From positions 1-64,000 of the forward strand of contig JAWKKV010000005.1 of assembly GCA_041393015.1 (NCBI GenBank): a stretch of DNA of 64,000 bases, given 5' to 3'. The notes under the pieces are model-generated. The model was not told the DNA's origin. It searched no databases and saw nothing but the letters and a program-made list of their open reading frames with translations. Source of the stretch: JAGQYH01 sp041393015. GTDB lineage: Bacteria > Bacteroidota > Bacteroidia > Chitinophagales > JADIYW01. Positions 29,154 to 38,238 of the stretch are shown piece after piece. The position numbers were made by a program, and so were the translations under genes. Position 1 is the first letter of the stretch, and every line of letters starts with the position of its first letter.

Positions 29154-29235
29154 TTTTGTTTTTAGTAAATAAATACATAAACAATGCCAATAATATGTAA
29201 AAAAATAGAATTTAGAAATGAAAAGATGAAAAATA

Positions 29236-29270
29236 AAAAAGCGAATAGAAATTTATCCTATTCGCTTTTT
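29236..29270 (-). terminator. Intrinsic terminator of tRNA-Arg (bidirectional shape)
   Basis: AAAAAGCGAATAG pairs with CTATTCGCTTTTT around a 9-base loop. On the minus strand the stem is followed by TTTTTTATTTTTC, a good rho-independent terminator directly downstream of the minus-strand tRNA-Arg gene. The symmetric A/T runs would let it work in the other direction too. Confidence 0.8.
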
Positions 29271-29290
29271 GTACAAGTTTGATTCTCTAG

Positions 29291-29364
29291 TGACCCAGAG
29301 AGGATTCGAACCCCTAACCATCAGAGCCGAAATCTGACATTCTATCCAGTTGAACTACTGGGCC
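29291..29364 (-). tRNA. tRNA-Arg (anticodon TCG)
   Basis: A 74-base cloverleaf on the minus strand. The acceptor stem GGCCCAG pairs with CTGGGTC (one G-U), the D-arm contains GTTCAACTGGATAGA, the anticodon stem TCAGA/TCTGA encloses the loop TTTCGGC giving anticodon TCG, and the T-arm holds GGTTCGAATCC. The discriminator base is A and CCA is not encoded. It reads CGN arginine codons. A terminator lies 20 bases downstream. Confidence 0.95.
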
Positions 29365-29410
29365 ATACTGCAAAGTTATAGTTTAAAATGAGAACTATAA
29401 ATTATCAAAT

Positions 29411-29986
29411 CTAAAAGGATTTACGATTCAGTAAAAACCATTGAATGCCAATTAGGGATTTAGCATCTTGTATTGCACCATTTTCAATAGACGATTGAAG
29501 TGTCTCTAGCGATAATTTTATTAACTCAATATCTTCCTTTTCTTCTGCTAAACCGCCACCTCTTGCTGTTTTATTTTCAGTTGTCACTTCTGCGTAAAAC
29601 AAATTAATCCGCTCAGATATACACCCTGGCGAGGTATAAAAAGTAGAAACCTTTTCCAAACTAGAAATATCGTAGCCTAATTCTTCTTTAACTTCTCTTA
29701 TAGCACAAGTAACAGCACCTTCATTGGTTTCCATCATACCAGCCGGAATTTCCAAAAGCCAACCTAAATTATGCTGTGTCGTTGGATATCGAAATTGTTT
29801 GACCAGTAATATTGATTGGGTATCTTTTTCATATATTAAAATAGCCACAGCATCCTGTTTGGTAATGTATTCTCGTTCAATTACAATTGGTGCAGATTTA
29901 AAGAAGGAATCATGTTGAACGACACCTTTCCTGATTTTTAAAAATCCATTGTATGCTATCTCTTCTTTTAATATATTATATTTCAT
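29411..29986 (-). CDS. Nudix hydrolase (ADP-ribose/nucleotide-sugar pyrophosphatase type)
   Basis: From the ATG at 29986 the protein has 191 residues; a start at 30022 would add an unsupported leader. The Nudix box is complete: G-x5-E-x7-REVKEELGY, in the segment starting GMMETNEGAV. The preceding IPAG motif (LLEIPAGMME) and the conserved QFRYP segment place it with ADP-ribose and GDP-mannose pyrophosphatases of the NudF/NudK group. It cleaves a nucleoside diphosphate linked to a sugar or similar group. Single gene on the minus strand upstream of tRNA-Arg. Confidence 0.92.
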   Translation of the reverse strand: MKYNILKEEIAYNGFLKIRKGVVQHDSFFKSAPIVIEREYITKQDAVAILIYEKDTQSILLVKQFRYPTTQHNLGWLLEIPAGMMETNEGAVTCAIREVKEELGYDISSLEKVSTFYTSPGCISERINLFYAEVTTENKTARGGGLAEEKEDIELIKLSLETLQSSIENGAIQDAKSLIGIQWFLLNRKSF

Positions 29987-30146
29987 AAGCTCAAATTTTA
30001 TTGAGTGGATTGTTATAACCACAAGTCAAATACATATTTATTAACTGTTACAACTAAACTTAAACAATTTAGTTTACAGAAGTTCCCTTATTATTTTAAA
30101 TTTGATATTAATATCTATAATGATTTCCAGTTACTAATATTTAGTT

Positions 30147-31583
30147 ATGAAAATGTTCCGATACAAGATTAAAAATCTATTTTTCTTAAGTCTTTTTTCG
30201 CTATTTCTTTTATCAAGTTGCTCGGTAGATGATGTTGCTCCAGAGTTTTCATCACCTAATCAACCTATATTAGATGAGTTTGGTAGAACATTAATATTAC
30301 ATGGCTGGAATACCAGCTCCAGCGCTAAAAGTCATCCTGAGCGTCAACCTTGGATTATTGAATCTGATATTGAAAGAGAAGCGACAGAATTTGGAAACAA
30401 CTTTGTTAGATATTTGATTTTTTGGGATGGTGTAGAACCGGAAAGAGGTGTATATGACGAAGCCTATTTAGATAAGGTAGAAGAACGAGTGAACTGGTAT
30501 ACCTCCAGAGGCATGTACGTGCTTTTAGATATGCATCAAGATTTGTATTCTATTGCTTTTGGTGGTGATGGCGCACCGGAATGGGCTTTACAAACGAATG
30601 GTCATCCCATTGAAGCTAATATTGGTGGTCCTTGGTGGTTAAGCAATCTAAATCCTGCTGTTATTGCTTGTTGGAATAATTTCTGGGGCTATTCAGATCA
30701 TACTTATTTACAAGATCACTACATTGCAATGTGGCAAAAAGTAGTGGAGCGATTTAAAGATAATCCATATGTATTAGGCTACGATTTAATGAACGAGCCT
30801 TGGGGCGGCGATTTAATTAAAGCTTTTATTACAGGAGATTTTGAACGCAATCAATTGACTGCATTTTACGAACGTTTAATTCCAGCTATTAGAGCCATTG
30901 ATAATGATGGTTATATTTTCTTTGAACCGGCTCCGGCGCCTGTGACATTTGGCGCGCAATCCAACTTAAAAGAAATTAAAGATACTAGAATTGGAGAATC
31001 GAGAATTGTATATGCGCCACATTGCTATCCAACTGATCTCCATGAAGGTTTAGGGTACACAGAAGGGTCTAAAATACAACTAAAAAATTGGGAAAGAAGA
31101 AGACAGAATGAAGTAGTTAAACATGGCGGGATACCTTTAATGTGTGGTGAATTTGGGGGAAATCACGAGCAAGAAGGCATGCATGAATTTATGGTAGATG
31201 TATTAAATATGTTTGATAAAAACACTTGGAGTTGGACATGGTGGTCGAATGATCTTGGAGGATGGAGTCCACTGAGCTCAGATAAACAAGAAACCATTAT
31301 CATCCCATATTTGGTTAGGACTTATCCAAGAGCAACATCAGGCACCTTACAAACTTTCCATTTTGATCAGGAATCCAAAGAATTCACCATGTATTTTACC
31401 AGCGTGAATACTGGAAAACCAACTGAGATCTTCGTTCCTAAAATTCATTATCCCAATGGTTATGATATTAAAGTAACAGGAACAAATAATTGGACGCATA
31501 CCTACAATGATGCCAGTCAACTGTTAAGCTTAAATGTGGATGAGTTTGGAAAACAATTGAAAGTTGAAATCACGGCAAACTAA
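30147..31583 (+). CDS. GH5 endoglycoceramidase-like lipoprotein
   Basis: A 478-residue lipoprotein (lipobox LLSSC) with a GH5 (beta/alpha)8 domain. Segments GMYVLLDMHQDLYS, GDGAPEWAL and YDLMNEPW closely resemble endoglycoceramidases, which release the intact glycan from glycosphingolipids and leave ceramide. The acid/base Glu217 lies in MNEP and the nucleophile Glu335 in CGEFGG. The last 90 residues form a beta domain as in that subfamily. It is probably outer-membrane anchored. A ceramidase gene is 26.5 kb away (58124). Alternative activities on other beta-glucosides are possible; adjacency gives no clue. Confidence 0.88.
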   Translation: MKMFRYKIKNLFFLSLFSLFLLSSCSVDDVAPEFSSPNQPILDEFGRTLILHGWNTSSSAKSHPERQPWIIESDIEREATEFGNNFVRYLIFWDGVEPERGVYDEAYLDKVEERVNWYTSRGMYVLLDMHQDLYSIAFGGDGAPEWALQTNGHPIEANIGGPWWLSNLNPAVIACWNNFWGYSDHTYLQDHYIAMWQKVVERFKDNPYVLGYDLMNEPWGGDLIKAFITGDFERNQLTAFYERLIPAIRAIDNDGYIFFEPAPAPVTFGAQSNLKEIKDTRIGESRIVYAPHCYPTDLHEGLGYTEGSKIQLKNWERRRQNEVVKHGGIPLMCGEFGGNHEQEGMHEFMVDVLNMFDKNTWSWTWWSNDLGGWSPLSSDKQETIIIPYLVRTYPRATSGTLQTFHFDQESKEFTMYFTSVNTGKPTEIFVPKIHYPNGYDIKVTGTNNWTHTYNDASQLLSLNVDEFGKQLKVEITAN

Positions 31584-31715
31584 GATGCATTAAATCAATT
31601 TAGACTAATTACATCACAAGTAATATATACTACATATTCAATAATAATTTCACTAAACTATTTAAATGGTAAATGTCAGTCTAAGCAGACAATCCTAAAT
31701 GGCTTAATTCTATTA

Positions 31716-32249
31716 TTACTTATCTCTTCCCTTCACGCTCCAAGTAAAAATAAATTCGGCTACTACTTTTCCATCATCGGAATAACCAATAGTCGTAGTT
31801 TTAAAAGTATGCCCCTCTCCTGTTTCTGATGCAATTTTTACTTTCTCTTTAATTAGTTGCCCATCATTACACTCAAAGGTAGTCACCCCTAATGCTCTGT
31901 TGATAAATTTAGAATCGCAACCCACTACAAATGTTGCTACAGAAGGCGTAATATTTTTAGCATAGGTCACTAAAATAATTCCACTCGCCATTTCTGCGGC
32001 CATTCCTAATACTGCCCAATACGTGGTTTTAAAAGGATTCTTATTCAAAAATTTATAAGGAACGGCTACTTTACAACTATTGTCATCAATATTTTTAATA
32101 TACATGCCAGTTAGAAAACCTAGTGGCAAGCTGGATATCATTCCCATGCGCAATAAAAATTTACTACTTAATATTTTATGTCGTTTGGCAATACTTTCTT
32201 CATTAAAAACGGCAGTTCTTAAGGCTTTTTTATTTTTAACGGCTTCCAT
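31716..32249 (-). CDS. DUF4442 hot-dog fold protein
   Basis: A 177-residue protein with the DUF4442 (PaaI/YiiD-like) hot-dog fold: the MGMISSLPLGFLTGMYI N-terminal helix, VAVPYKFLNKNPFKTTYWAVLGMAAEMASGI core helix and the beta strands VATFVVGCDSKFINRA. Relatives are predicted thioesterases but lack established substrates. The ATG at 32249 is preferred over the TTG one codon earlier. Convergent with the GH5 gene and divergent from the small membrane protein. Confidence 0.85.
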   Translation of the reverse strand: MEAVKNKKALRTAVFNEESIAKRHKILSSKFLLRMGMISSLPLGFLTGMYIKNIDDNSCKVAVPYKFLNKNPFKTTYWAVLGMAAEMASGIILVTYAKNITPSVATFVVGCDSKFINRALGVTTFECNDGQLIKEKVKIASETGEGHTFKTTTIGYSDDGKVVAEFIFTWSVKGRDK

Positions 32250-32309
32250 CAATTCTTAAAATCTTTCATTATCAAATAACAATTTTAAAAGTAATACTAA
32301 ATTTGTGAT

Positions 32310-32648
32310 ATGATAAATAACTTATTAAAACTTTTTGTGCCTGCTGTAGCAATAATGTTTGCAGGGTATCTATTAGATGAAGTAACCGTTCAATCTTTCG
32401 GAATAGCCATCGTTGTTTCAATTGTATTAGGACTTTTAAATATGACGATAAAACCTATTTTACAAATTCTAACCATTCCGGTTACCATTCTAACATTAGG
32501 TTTATTCTTAATTGTTATTGATGCCATATTGGTCATCTTTACTTCAAAAATTATAGAAGGTTTTCAAGTGGACAATTTGTTTTGGGCGATAATTTTCAGT
32601 CTATTTGTATCGGTAACGAGTACTGTTTTAAATTACTTCTTAGATTAA
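32310..32648 (+). CDS. Small membrane protein, phage-holin-like/DUF360 family
   Basis: A 112-residue integral membrane protein with four predicted hydrophobic helices (about 4-26, 28-52, 57-82, 88-111). The motifs GLLNMTIKPILQILTIPVTI and LGLFLIVIDAILV are typical of the four-helix family annotated as phage holin or Mycobacterium 4TM holin, which is chromosomal and has no proven role in lysis. There is no phage context here. It is followed after 6 bases by the ArsC-like gene, so the two are likely co-transcribed. Confidence 0.88.
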   Translation: MINNLLKLFVPAVAIMFAGYLLDEVTVQSFGIAIVVSIVLGLLNMTIKPILQILTIPVTILTLGLFLIVIDAILVIFTSKIIEGFQVDNLFWAIIFSLFVSVTSTVLNYFLD

Positions 32649-32654
32649 TTAGCG

Positions 32655-33008
32655 ATGAATAAGTTATACTATTTAGCAACTTGCAGCACTTGCAATAGAA
32701 TTATCAAAGATCTTGAATTAGATAAGCATCTTGAATTACAAGACATTAAAACTGATAAAATAACTTCATCTCAAATTGAGGAAATGGCAAAAATGGCTGG
32801 ATCTTATGAAGCATTGTTCAGCAGAAAAGCCATGAAATATAAATCTATGGGATTAAAAGATAAAGTTTTATCTGAAGCAGACTATAAAAAGCTAATCCTT
32901 GAAGAATATACTTTCTTAAAAAGACCGGTTGCCCTACTAAATGGTGAAATCTTCATTGGCAATTCTAAAAGGAATGTAGAAAGTCTTCGAGAAGCATTGA
33001 CAAAATAG
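32655..33008 (+). CDS. ArsC/Spx-family thioredoxin-fold protein
   Basis: A 117-residue glutaredoxin-like protein with the motif CSTCNR at residues 10-15 (Cys10, Cys13) in YYLATCSTCNRIIKDLE and the conserved LKRPVALLNGEIFIGN near the C-terminus. The CxxC variation is typical of the YffB/Spx-like branch of the ArsC family. True arsenate reductase activity is uncertain, since no arsenic resistance genes are nearby; a role in thiol redox or regulation is as likely. Co-transcribed with the preceding small membrane protein. Confidence 0.85.
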   Translation: MNKLYYLATCSTCNRIIKDLELDKHLELQDIKTDKITSSQIEEMAKMAGSYEALFSRKAMKYKSMGLKDKVLSEADYKKLILEEYTFLKRPVALLNGEIFIGNSKRNVESLREALTK

Positions 33009-33173
33009 CACAAATTTACTAGGCAATAAGACATAATTTCTTGGTTCTCAATAAAATATAACAAAATAAAGACATTTTGTCATAAATTATAATGAGATAT
33101 CCTAAGGTATAGTTTTTGAACAATGGTTTTTCGTAAATACGTTAAGAACTAAAAGTAAAAACTATATAAAATT

Positions 33174-35792
33174 ATGAACCCAAATAACTTTACAATAAAA
33201 TCTCAAGAAGCACTAGCGAAAGCTCAACAATTGGCTTTTGACTTTAAGCATGCTCACATGGACACTATACATCTATTGAAAGCTATTTTAGATATAGATA
33301 AAGATGTTACACCTTATTTGTTTGAGAAGTTAGGTGTCAAGATGGAAAAAATTCTTAAAAAGGTTGATGAAAGTTTAAGCAAACAACCAATTGTTTCTAG
33401 CGAACAACTTAAATACCCTTCTCCAACTATGGCTCAATCAATTTTAAAAGCCAATAGCTATTTAAAAGAGTTTGGAGACGAATACGTCTCTATAGAACAT
33501 ATGTTGTTAGCACTTTTAGCTAATAATGATGCAACGGCCAAAATCCTAAAAGACGAAGGTATTACCGAAGGATTTCTAAAAGGTGCAATTAAAGACTTAA
33601 GAAAAGGCAGCACGGTAACTAGTCATAGTGCGGAAACCAACTATAACTCATTAGACAAATATGCAAGAAACCTAAATGATCTAGCTACAAAAGGAAGATT
33701 AGATCCTGTCATCGGTAGAGACGAAGAAATTAGAAGAGTAATGCATATTCTTTCTAGAAGGACCAAAAACAACCCAATATTAGTGGGTGAGCCAGGCGTT
33801 GGTAAAACCGCTATTGCTGAGGGAATTGCCCACCGTATTATTAGCGGCGATGTGCCTGAATCTTTGAAATCTAAAATAATTTATTCTTTAGATATGGGTG
33901 CCTTGATTGCCGGTGCCAAATATAAAGGTGAATTTGAGGAGCGATTAAAATCTGTAATTAAAGAAGTGATTAATTCTGATGGACAAATTATCTTGTTTAT
34001 TGATGAAATTCACACCCTTGTTGGTGCGGGAAGCGGCGGAGGTGAAGGCGCTATGGATGCTGCGAATATTTTAAAACCAGCTTTAGCCAGAGGAGAGTTA
34101 AGAGCCATTGGCGCCACTACCACTAATGAATATCAAAAATACTTTGAAAAGGACAAAGCATTAGAAAGAAGATTTCAAAAGGTTTTAATTAACGAACCGA
34201 GTATTGAGGATTCTATTTCCATTTTAAGAGGATTGAAGGAAAGATATGAAGCGCATCATAAAGTTGTGATCAAAGACGAAGCCATTGTTAACGCTGTGGA
34301 ATTATCCAATAGATACATTAGTGATCGATTTTTACCGGACAAAGCAATTGACTTAATTGATGAGGCAGCGGCAAAACTAAGGTTAGAGATAGATTCGGTT
34401 CCAGAGGAATTAGATGAATTGGAAAGAAAAATTAGACAATTAGAAATTGAAAGAGAAGCTCTTAAAAGAGAAGACAATACTGAAAAAGTAGAAGAGTTAA
34501 GCAAACAAATTGCTGATCTCTCAGAAGAAAGAAATGCTTTTAGAGCTAATTGGGAAGGTGAAAAAAGTGTGCTCGATAATATAAATGCTCGCAAACAAGA
34601 TATAGAAAACTATAAATTGGAAGCAGAACAAGCGGAAAGAAATGGAGAATATGGCAAAGTAGCTGAGATTAGATATGGAAAAATAAAAGCGACAGAAGAT
34701 GCATTAGTGAAATTGGAAGAGAAACTAGATGAAATGAAATCGGGTAGTCGATTAATGAAGGAAGAAGTATCTGCGGAAGATATTGCAGAAATTGTTGCCA
34801 AATGGACAGGTATTCCAATGACTAAAATGCTTCAATCAGAAAAAGAAAAACTTTTAACATTAGAAGATCAATTACACCAAAGGGTTATTGGACAAGATGA
34901 AGCGGTAACAGCAGTAGCTGATGCTATAAGAAGAAGTAGAGCAGGCATTCAAGACGAACACAAACCTCTAGGCTCATTCATCTTTATTGGTACCACCGGT
35001 GTAGGTAAAACAGAGTTGGCTAAAGCTTTAGCTGAATTGTTATTCGATGATGAAAAATCTATAATCCGATTAGATATGTCGGAATATATGGAACGACACA
35101 GTGTTGCTAGATTGGTGGGTGCCCCTCCAGGATATATTGGCTATGATGAAGGTGGACAATTGACAGAAGCGGTTAGACATCACCCTTACTCAGTTATCTT
35201 ATTAGATGAAATTGAAAAAGCCCATAGTGATGTTTTTAATATTCTATTGCAAGTTTTAGAGGATGGAAGATTGACAGATGGTAAAGGTCGTGTGATCGAT
35301 TTTAAAAACACCATCATTATCATGACTTCTAACACCGGCTCACATCTTATTCAACAAAATTTTGAGAATATTGAAGAAAAAGATTTGTTTACGGCAACCG
35401 AAACTAGCAAAATTCAAGTGATGGATGCCTTGAAACGCATCATGAGACCTGAGTTCCTCAATAGAATTGATGAGACTATTATGTTTAAGCCTTTAAGAAA
35501 ATCGGAGATTGCTGAAATTGTAGAACTTCAATTAAATGGATTAAAAAGAAAATTACTAGAAAACAACAAGATACATTTAAGCTATACTGATGAAGCAGTA
35601 AAATGGTTATCCAATGAAGGCTACGACCCTCAATTTGGAGCACGACCACTAAAAAGGTTAATCAATAAAGAAATTGTCAATCAACTTTCTAAGCGAATTT
35701 TAGCCGATAAATTAACGGCTGATGGATCAGTAGTAATCGACAGCTTAGGTGGCGACATTGTATTAAGAGATAAGATTGATTCTGACAAATAA
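33174..35792 (+). CDS. clpB: ATP-dependent disaggregase ClpB
   Basis: Hsp104-type chaperone that, with DnaK, threads aggregated proteins through its central pore; 872 residues, full length. Order: N-domain (NFTIKSQEALAKAQQLA), NBD1 with Walker A GEPGVGKT and IILFIDEIHTLVGAG, the coiled-coil M-domain (about 405-525, characteristic of ClpB rather than ClpA/C), NBD2 with GTTGVGKTELAK and VILLDEIEKAH, and a C-terminal D2-small domain. It has its own transcript, with a visible terminator (35816-35860). No CIRCE element lies in the 165-base upstream gap. Confidence 0.97.
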   Translation: MNPNNFTIKSQEALAKAQQLAFDFKHAHMDTIHLLKAILDIDKDVTPYLFEKLGVKMEKILKKVDESLSKQPIVSSEQLKYPSPTMAQSILKANSYLKEFGDEYVSIEHMLLALLANNDATAKILKDEGITEGFLKGAIKDLRKGSTVTSHSAETNYNSLDKYARNLNDLATKGRLDPVIGRDEEIRRVMHILSRRTKNNPILVGEPGVGKTAIAEGIAHRIISGDVPESLKSKIIYSLDMGALIAGAKYKGEFEERLKSVIKEVINSDGQIILFIDEIHTLVGAGSGGGEGAMDAANILKPALARGELRAIGATTTNEYQKYFEKDKALERRFQKVLINEPSIEDSISILRGLKERYEAHHKVVIKDEAIVNAVELSNRYISDRFLPDKAIDLIDEAAAKLRLEIDSVPEELDELERKIRQLEIEREALKREDNTEKVEELSKQIADLSEERNAFRANWEGEKSVLDNINARKQDIENYKLEAEQAERNGEYGKVAEIRYGKIKATEDALVKLEEKLDEMKSGSRLMKEEVSAEDIAEIVAKWTGIPMTKMLQSEKEKLLTLEDQLHQRVIGQDEAVTAVADAIRRSRAGIQDEHKPLGSFIFIGTTGVGKTELAKALAELLFDDEKSIIRLDMSEYMERHSVARLVGAPPGYIGYDEGGQLTEAVRHHPYSVILLDEIEKAHSDVFNILLQVLEDGRLTDGKGRVIDFKNTIIIMTSNTGSHLIQQNFENIEEKDLFTATETSKIQVMDALKRIMRPEFLNRIDETIMFKPLRKSEIAEIVELQLNGLKRKLLENNKIHLSYTDEAVKWLSNEGYDPQFGARPLKRLINKEIVNQLSKRILADKLTADGSVVIDSLGGDIVLRDKIDSDK

Positions 35793-35815
35793 ATATTTTA
35801 ACTAAAACATTTATC

Positions 35816-35860
35816 AGCTGCACTTTGTCTTAAATTATTGGCAAAGTGTGGCTTTTTTTT
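35816..35860 (+). terminator. Intrinsic terminator after clpB
   Basis: CACTTTG (35821-35827) pairs with CAAAGTG (35842-35848), extended outward by AGC/GCT across a 2-base internal loop, and is followed by a run of eight T. It lies 24 bases past the clpB stop. Confidence 0.8.
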
Positions 35861-35902
35861 ACACCATAACATTACTACAGTATTAGGTAAAAGTTTAAAA
35901 AT

Positions 35903-35942
35903 AGTTACCACATATGTAACTTTTTTAAAATACATTCCGTAT
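35903..35942 (+). promoter_or_regulatory. Upstream element of first array lipoprotein
   Basis: AGTTAC (35903-35908) and GTAACT (35916-35921) form a 6-bp inverted repeat with a 7-base spacer. The right arm begins GTAACTTTT (35916-35924), which resembles GTGACCTTT upstream of the next three paralogues; 12 bases later comes CCGTAT. The layout fits an ECF-sigma promoter (-35 with AAC, -10 with CGTA), but this copy is weaker than the others. Confidence 0.35.
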
Positions 35943-36027
35943 TATTAGTAAAGAGTCAATTATTAACCATTTTCATTGCCGTTAGATCTAGACCCTTCTA
36001 CGACAACGAATTCTAAAAAAGAATGCA

Positions 36028-36627
36028 ATGAAACAATTACACACACACTTAGCTATTATCTTAACGGTAGGAATTATGTTTACAGCTTGCTCCGTTAATG
36101 AAGTATCAATTACTGATCCACAAAAAGTAGTAGAGAGAATTGATATTAAAATTACCAATGCCTTAGAGGAGTATTACTACCTCGACAACATTCAAGAAAA
36201 CACTAATCAAGATCTTGTGAGGTACAATTTTTATGGCACACCATCGGATAAGATTGATTACATCATCCAATTGGATAATGATAAAACATTGATTATTAAA
36301 TTACATAATCGAATAAATATGAATCCTTGGCAATATGCCGAATCATATGGAACTTTTGCCCTTCAAGATTTAGATGACAAATTTAAATATGTTACAATAG
36401 AAATGAATAATGGAGCAAGTTCTGAGTCATCTTCTTTTACCTCTTCAATTGATGAAAATATTCCTCAAGGTGGCTTTCTAGATGTATTCCGAATTGAAAA
36501 GTATGATACCGAAAAAATGGAAATGCTATGTAGAATCAATAATGCCGTATTGTATCAAAAATCAAATCCTGAAAATTCAATTAGTATAAATGGAACCTTT
36601 AGAGGTTCTCTTACATTCCTACAATAG
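36028..36627 (+). CDS. Array lipoprotein 1 (unknown tandem family)
   Basis: First of five adjacent paralogues; 199 residues with lipobox FTACS (Cys21) giving a probable outer-membrane lipoprotein. I do not recognise the family. Conserved features shared with the next genes are VxERIDIKI after the signal, DLVRYNFYG, YGTFALQDLDDKFKYVTIE, a central IPQGGFLDVFRIEKYD and the C-terminus NGTFRGSLTFLQ. The repeated-strand pattern suggests one compact beta domain. Its own hairpin terminator follows at 36650. It differs from copies 2-4 by a changed signal peptide and a Gln after the final TFL. Confidence 0.75.
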   Translation: MKQLHTHLAIILTVGIMFTACSVNEVSITDPQKVVERIDIKITNALEEYYYLDNIQENTNQDLVRYNFYGTPSDKIDYIIQLDNDKTLIIKLHNRINMNPWQYAESYGTFALQDLDDKFKYVTIEMNNGASSESSSFTSSIDENIPQGGFLDVFRIEKYDTEKMEMLCRINNAVLYQKSNPENSISINGTFRGSLTFLQ

Positions 36628-36649
36628 GAAAATTACGTCCCTGTATTCC

Positions 36650-36675
36650 AAAGGCTCCTATCATGGAGCCTTTTT
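36650..36675 (+). terminator. Terminator of array lipoprotein 1
   Basis: AAAGGCTCC and GGAGCCTTT form a perfect 9-bp stem around TATCAT, followed by five T. The AAAGGCTCC arm is reused in the terminators of copies 2 and 3. Confidence 0.85.
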
Positions 36676-36687
36676 GATTTTAAATAG

Positions 36688-36729
36688 GTGACCTTTCATT
36701 TCATTTTGCATATAAGTGTAGTTAAACGA
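36688..36729 (+). promoter_or_regulatory. Conserved cassette promoter, copy 2
   Basis: GTGACCTTT, 12 bases, CATATA, then TAAACGA aligns without gaps to the regions at 37444 and 38239. The conserved boxes stand 16 bases apart (measured from GAC to CATA), the spacing expected for an ECF-sigma -35/-10 pair. The gene starts at 36756, leaving a short leader that ends in ACAGCCAAA before the ATG. Confidence 0.55.
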
Positions 36730-36755
36730 AAAATTAATTACAAAAAACAGCCAAA

Positions 36756-37361
36756 ATGAAAAATTTAAAAAATCTCACACTGACAATCATCACAGGATTA
36801 ACTTTATTAGCCTCTTCTTGTACCACCAATGAAGTTAACCCAATTATTAATGATGCCTCTAAAGTAATGGAAAGATTAGACTTGAAAATTGTAAGTCATC
36901 GAACAGAACACATTTACAAAGAAAGCATGCAAAATGATGGATGGATTGATTTAGTAGATTATAGTTTTTATAATGATGAAGAAGGAAAAATCGATTTTGT
37001 CATCAATATAGACGACAGTAAAACAATAACTGTAAGAGTAACGAATAGATTAAATCCGAACCCATATGAAGTTCTAGATACCTATGGAACTTTCGCTCCA
37101 CAAGATCAAGACGATAAATACAAATACGTCACTGTCGAATTTATGGACAATACAAACGCCGAAAATACAGTATACATATCTAATCTTAGCGAAAATTTGC
37201 CTCAAGGTGGATTTTTAGATGTATTTAGAATTGAAAAATACAGTGTAAGAGACATGCAAATTCTTTGCCGACTAAACAACATTGTTTTATACCAATTAAA
37301 TAACCCTGAAAAAACGATTACTATTGATGGTACCTTCAGAGGAGCACTCACCTTCTTATAA
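36756..37361 (+). CDS. Array lipoprotein 2 (unknown tandem family)
   Basis: A 201-residue lipoprotein (lipobox LASSC) of the same unrecognised family. The family core is intact: SKVMERLDLKI, LVDYSFYND, TYGTFAPQDQDDKYKYVTVE, LPQGGFLDVFRIEKYS, CRLNNIVLYQ and the C-terminal DGTFRGALTFL. Compared with copies 3 and 4 it has a diverged segment after DLKI (HRTEHIYKESMQNDGWI). It carries its own conserved promoter box upstream and hairpin downstream, so it looks like a self-contained transcription unit. No catalytic motif is evident. Confidence 0.78.
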   Translation: MKNLKNLTLTIITGLTLLASSCTTNEVNPIINDASKVMERLDLKIVSHRTEHIYKESMQNDGWIDLVDYSFYNDEEGKIDFVINIDDSKTITVRVTNRLNPNPYEVLDTYGTFAPQDQDDKYKYVTVEFMDNTNAENTVYISNLSENLPQGGFLDVFRIEKYSVRDMQILCRLNNIVLYQLNNPEKTITIDGTFRGALTFL

Positions 37362-37391
37362 TGCCAGTAAAATATATTATTCATTTAGGCC

Positions 37392-37422
37392 AAAGGCTCC
37401 GGTAACTCGGAGTCTTTTTTTT
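37392..37422 (+). terminator. Terminator of array lipoprotein 2
   Basis: AAAGGCTCCG pairs with CGGAGTCTTT (one G-U) and is followed by a run of T. The flanking ATTCATTTAGGC is shared with the terminator of copy 3. Confidence 0.82.
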
Positions 37423-37443
37423 TGCATTCATTTCTCCTATGGG

Positions 37444-37485
37444 GTGACCTTTCAACAAAATCTACATATAAGTTTAATTAAACTA
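37444..37485 (+). promoter_or_regulatory. Conserved cassette promoter, copy 3
   Basis: GTGACCTTT (37444-37452), 12 bases, CATATA (37465-37470), then TTAAAC: ungapped match to the elements at 36688 and 38239. The leader to the ATG at 37552 is about 75 bases and ends in the same ACAGCCAAA. Confidence 0.55.
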
Positions 37486-37551
37486 ATGAATAAAAAATCA
37501 CCATTAGGGTAACAAATTTAAATTAAACGAGATTACTTAAAAACAGCCAAA

Positions 37552-38154
37552 ATGAAAAATTTAACAAATCTAACATTAACACTAATTACAGGATTAACAC
37601 TATTAGCTACATCTTGCTCAACTGACGAAATCACTCCTATTTCAGATGCCTCCAAAGTGATGGAAAGAATCGACATTAAAATTGTTGGAGATGACACAAA
37701 ATACTTCTATAACGAAAGTATTCAAGCAGAAACTTCAAATGATTTAGTCGCCTTCAACTTTTATGGCGAACAATCAGAGAAAATTGATTTCATTGTTAAA
37801 ATTGGTGATTACAAAACACTAACCGTAAAACTTAGTAACAAACTAAATCCTAAACCTTGGGAAATTGCGGATACTTACGGAACGTTTGCGCCTCAAGATC
37901 AAGATGACAAATTCAAATATGTAGTGATAGAATTAATGGATAACGAAAATTCTGAAAACTCCAAATATGTCTCCAATGTTGGTGAGAATCTTCCTCAAGG
38001 TGGATTTTTAGATGTTTTTAGAATTGAAAAATACAGCATTGACAATATGGAAACGCTTTGTAGACTTAAAAACATAGTATTGTATAATATTGACGACCCA
38101 AGCAATAAAGTAACCATTGATGGTACATTTAGAGGTGCTCTTTCATTCCTATAA
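37552..38154 (+). CDS. Array lipoprotein 3 (unknown tandem family)
   Basis: A 200-residue lipoprotein (lipobox LATSC), very similar to copy 4 over its whole length: SDASKVMERIDIKIVGDDT, YNESIQAE, FYGEQSEKIDFIVKI, TYGTFAPQDQDDKFKYV, NVGENLPQGGFLDVFRIEKY and DGTFRGALSFL. The high similarity of copies 3 and 4 points to the most recent duplication in the array. The mature protein is acidic with a single Cys besides the lipidated one. Function unknown; probably outer-membrane anchored. Confidence 0.8.
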   Translation: MKNLTNLTLTLITGLTLLATSCSTDEITPISDASKVMERIDIKIVGDDTKYFYNESIQAETSNDLVAFNFYGEQSEKIDFIVKIGDYKTLTVKLSNKLNPKPWEIADTYGTFAPQDQDDKFKYVVIELMDNENSENSKYVSNVGENLPQGGFLDVFRIEKYSIDNMETLCRLKNIVLYNIDDPSNKVTIDGTFRGALSFL

Positions 38155-38178
38155 AAAACAACAATATTCATTTAGGCT

Positions 38179-38207
38179 AAAGGCTCCGATTATTCGGGGT
38201 CTTTTTT
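38179..38207 (+). terminator. Terminator of array lipoprotein 3
   Basis: AAAGGCTCCGA pairs with TCGGGGTCTTT (two G-U pairs) around a 7-base loop, followed by T-rich sequence. It is a diverged copy of the hairpin after copy 2. Confidence 0.78.
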
Positions 38208-38238
38208 ATTATATCGATATTTTTTTTAGAAAACATTG

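Noticed and set aside
32310..32648. Holin-like protein as a sign of prophage
   Set aside because: The family is chromosomal and widespread; no phage structural, integrase or lysis genes are nearby.
33009..33173. CIRCE operator or sigma-32-like promoter before clpB
   Set aside because: No TTAGCACTC/GAGTGCTAA pair and no convincing heat-shock box in the 165-base gap.
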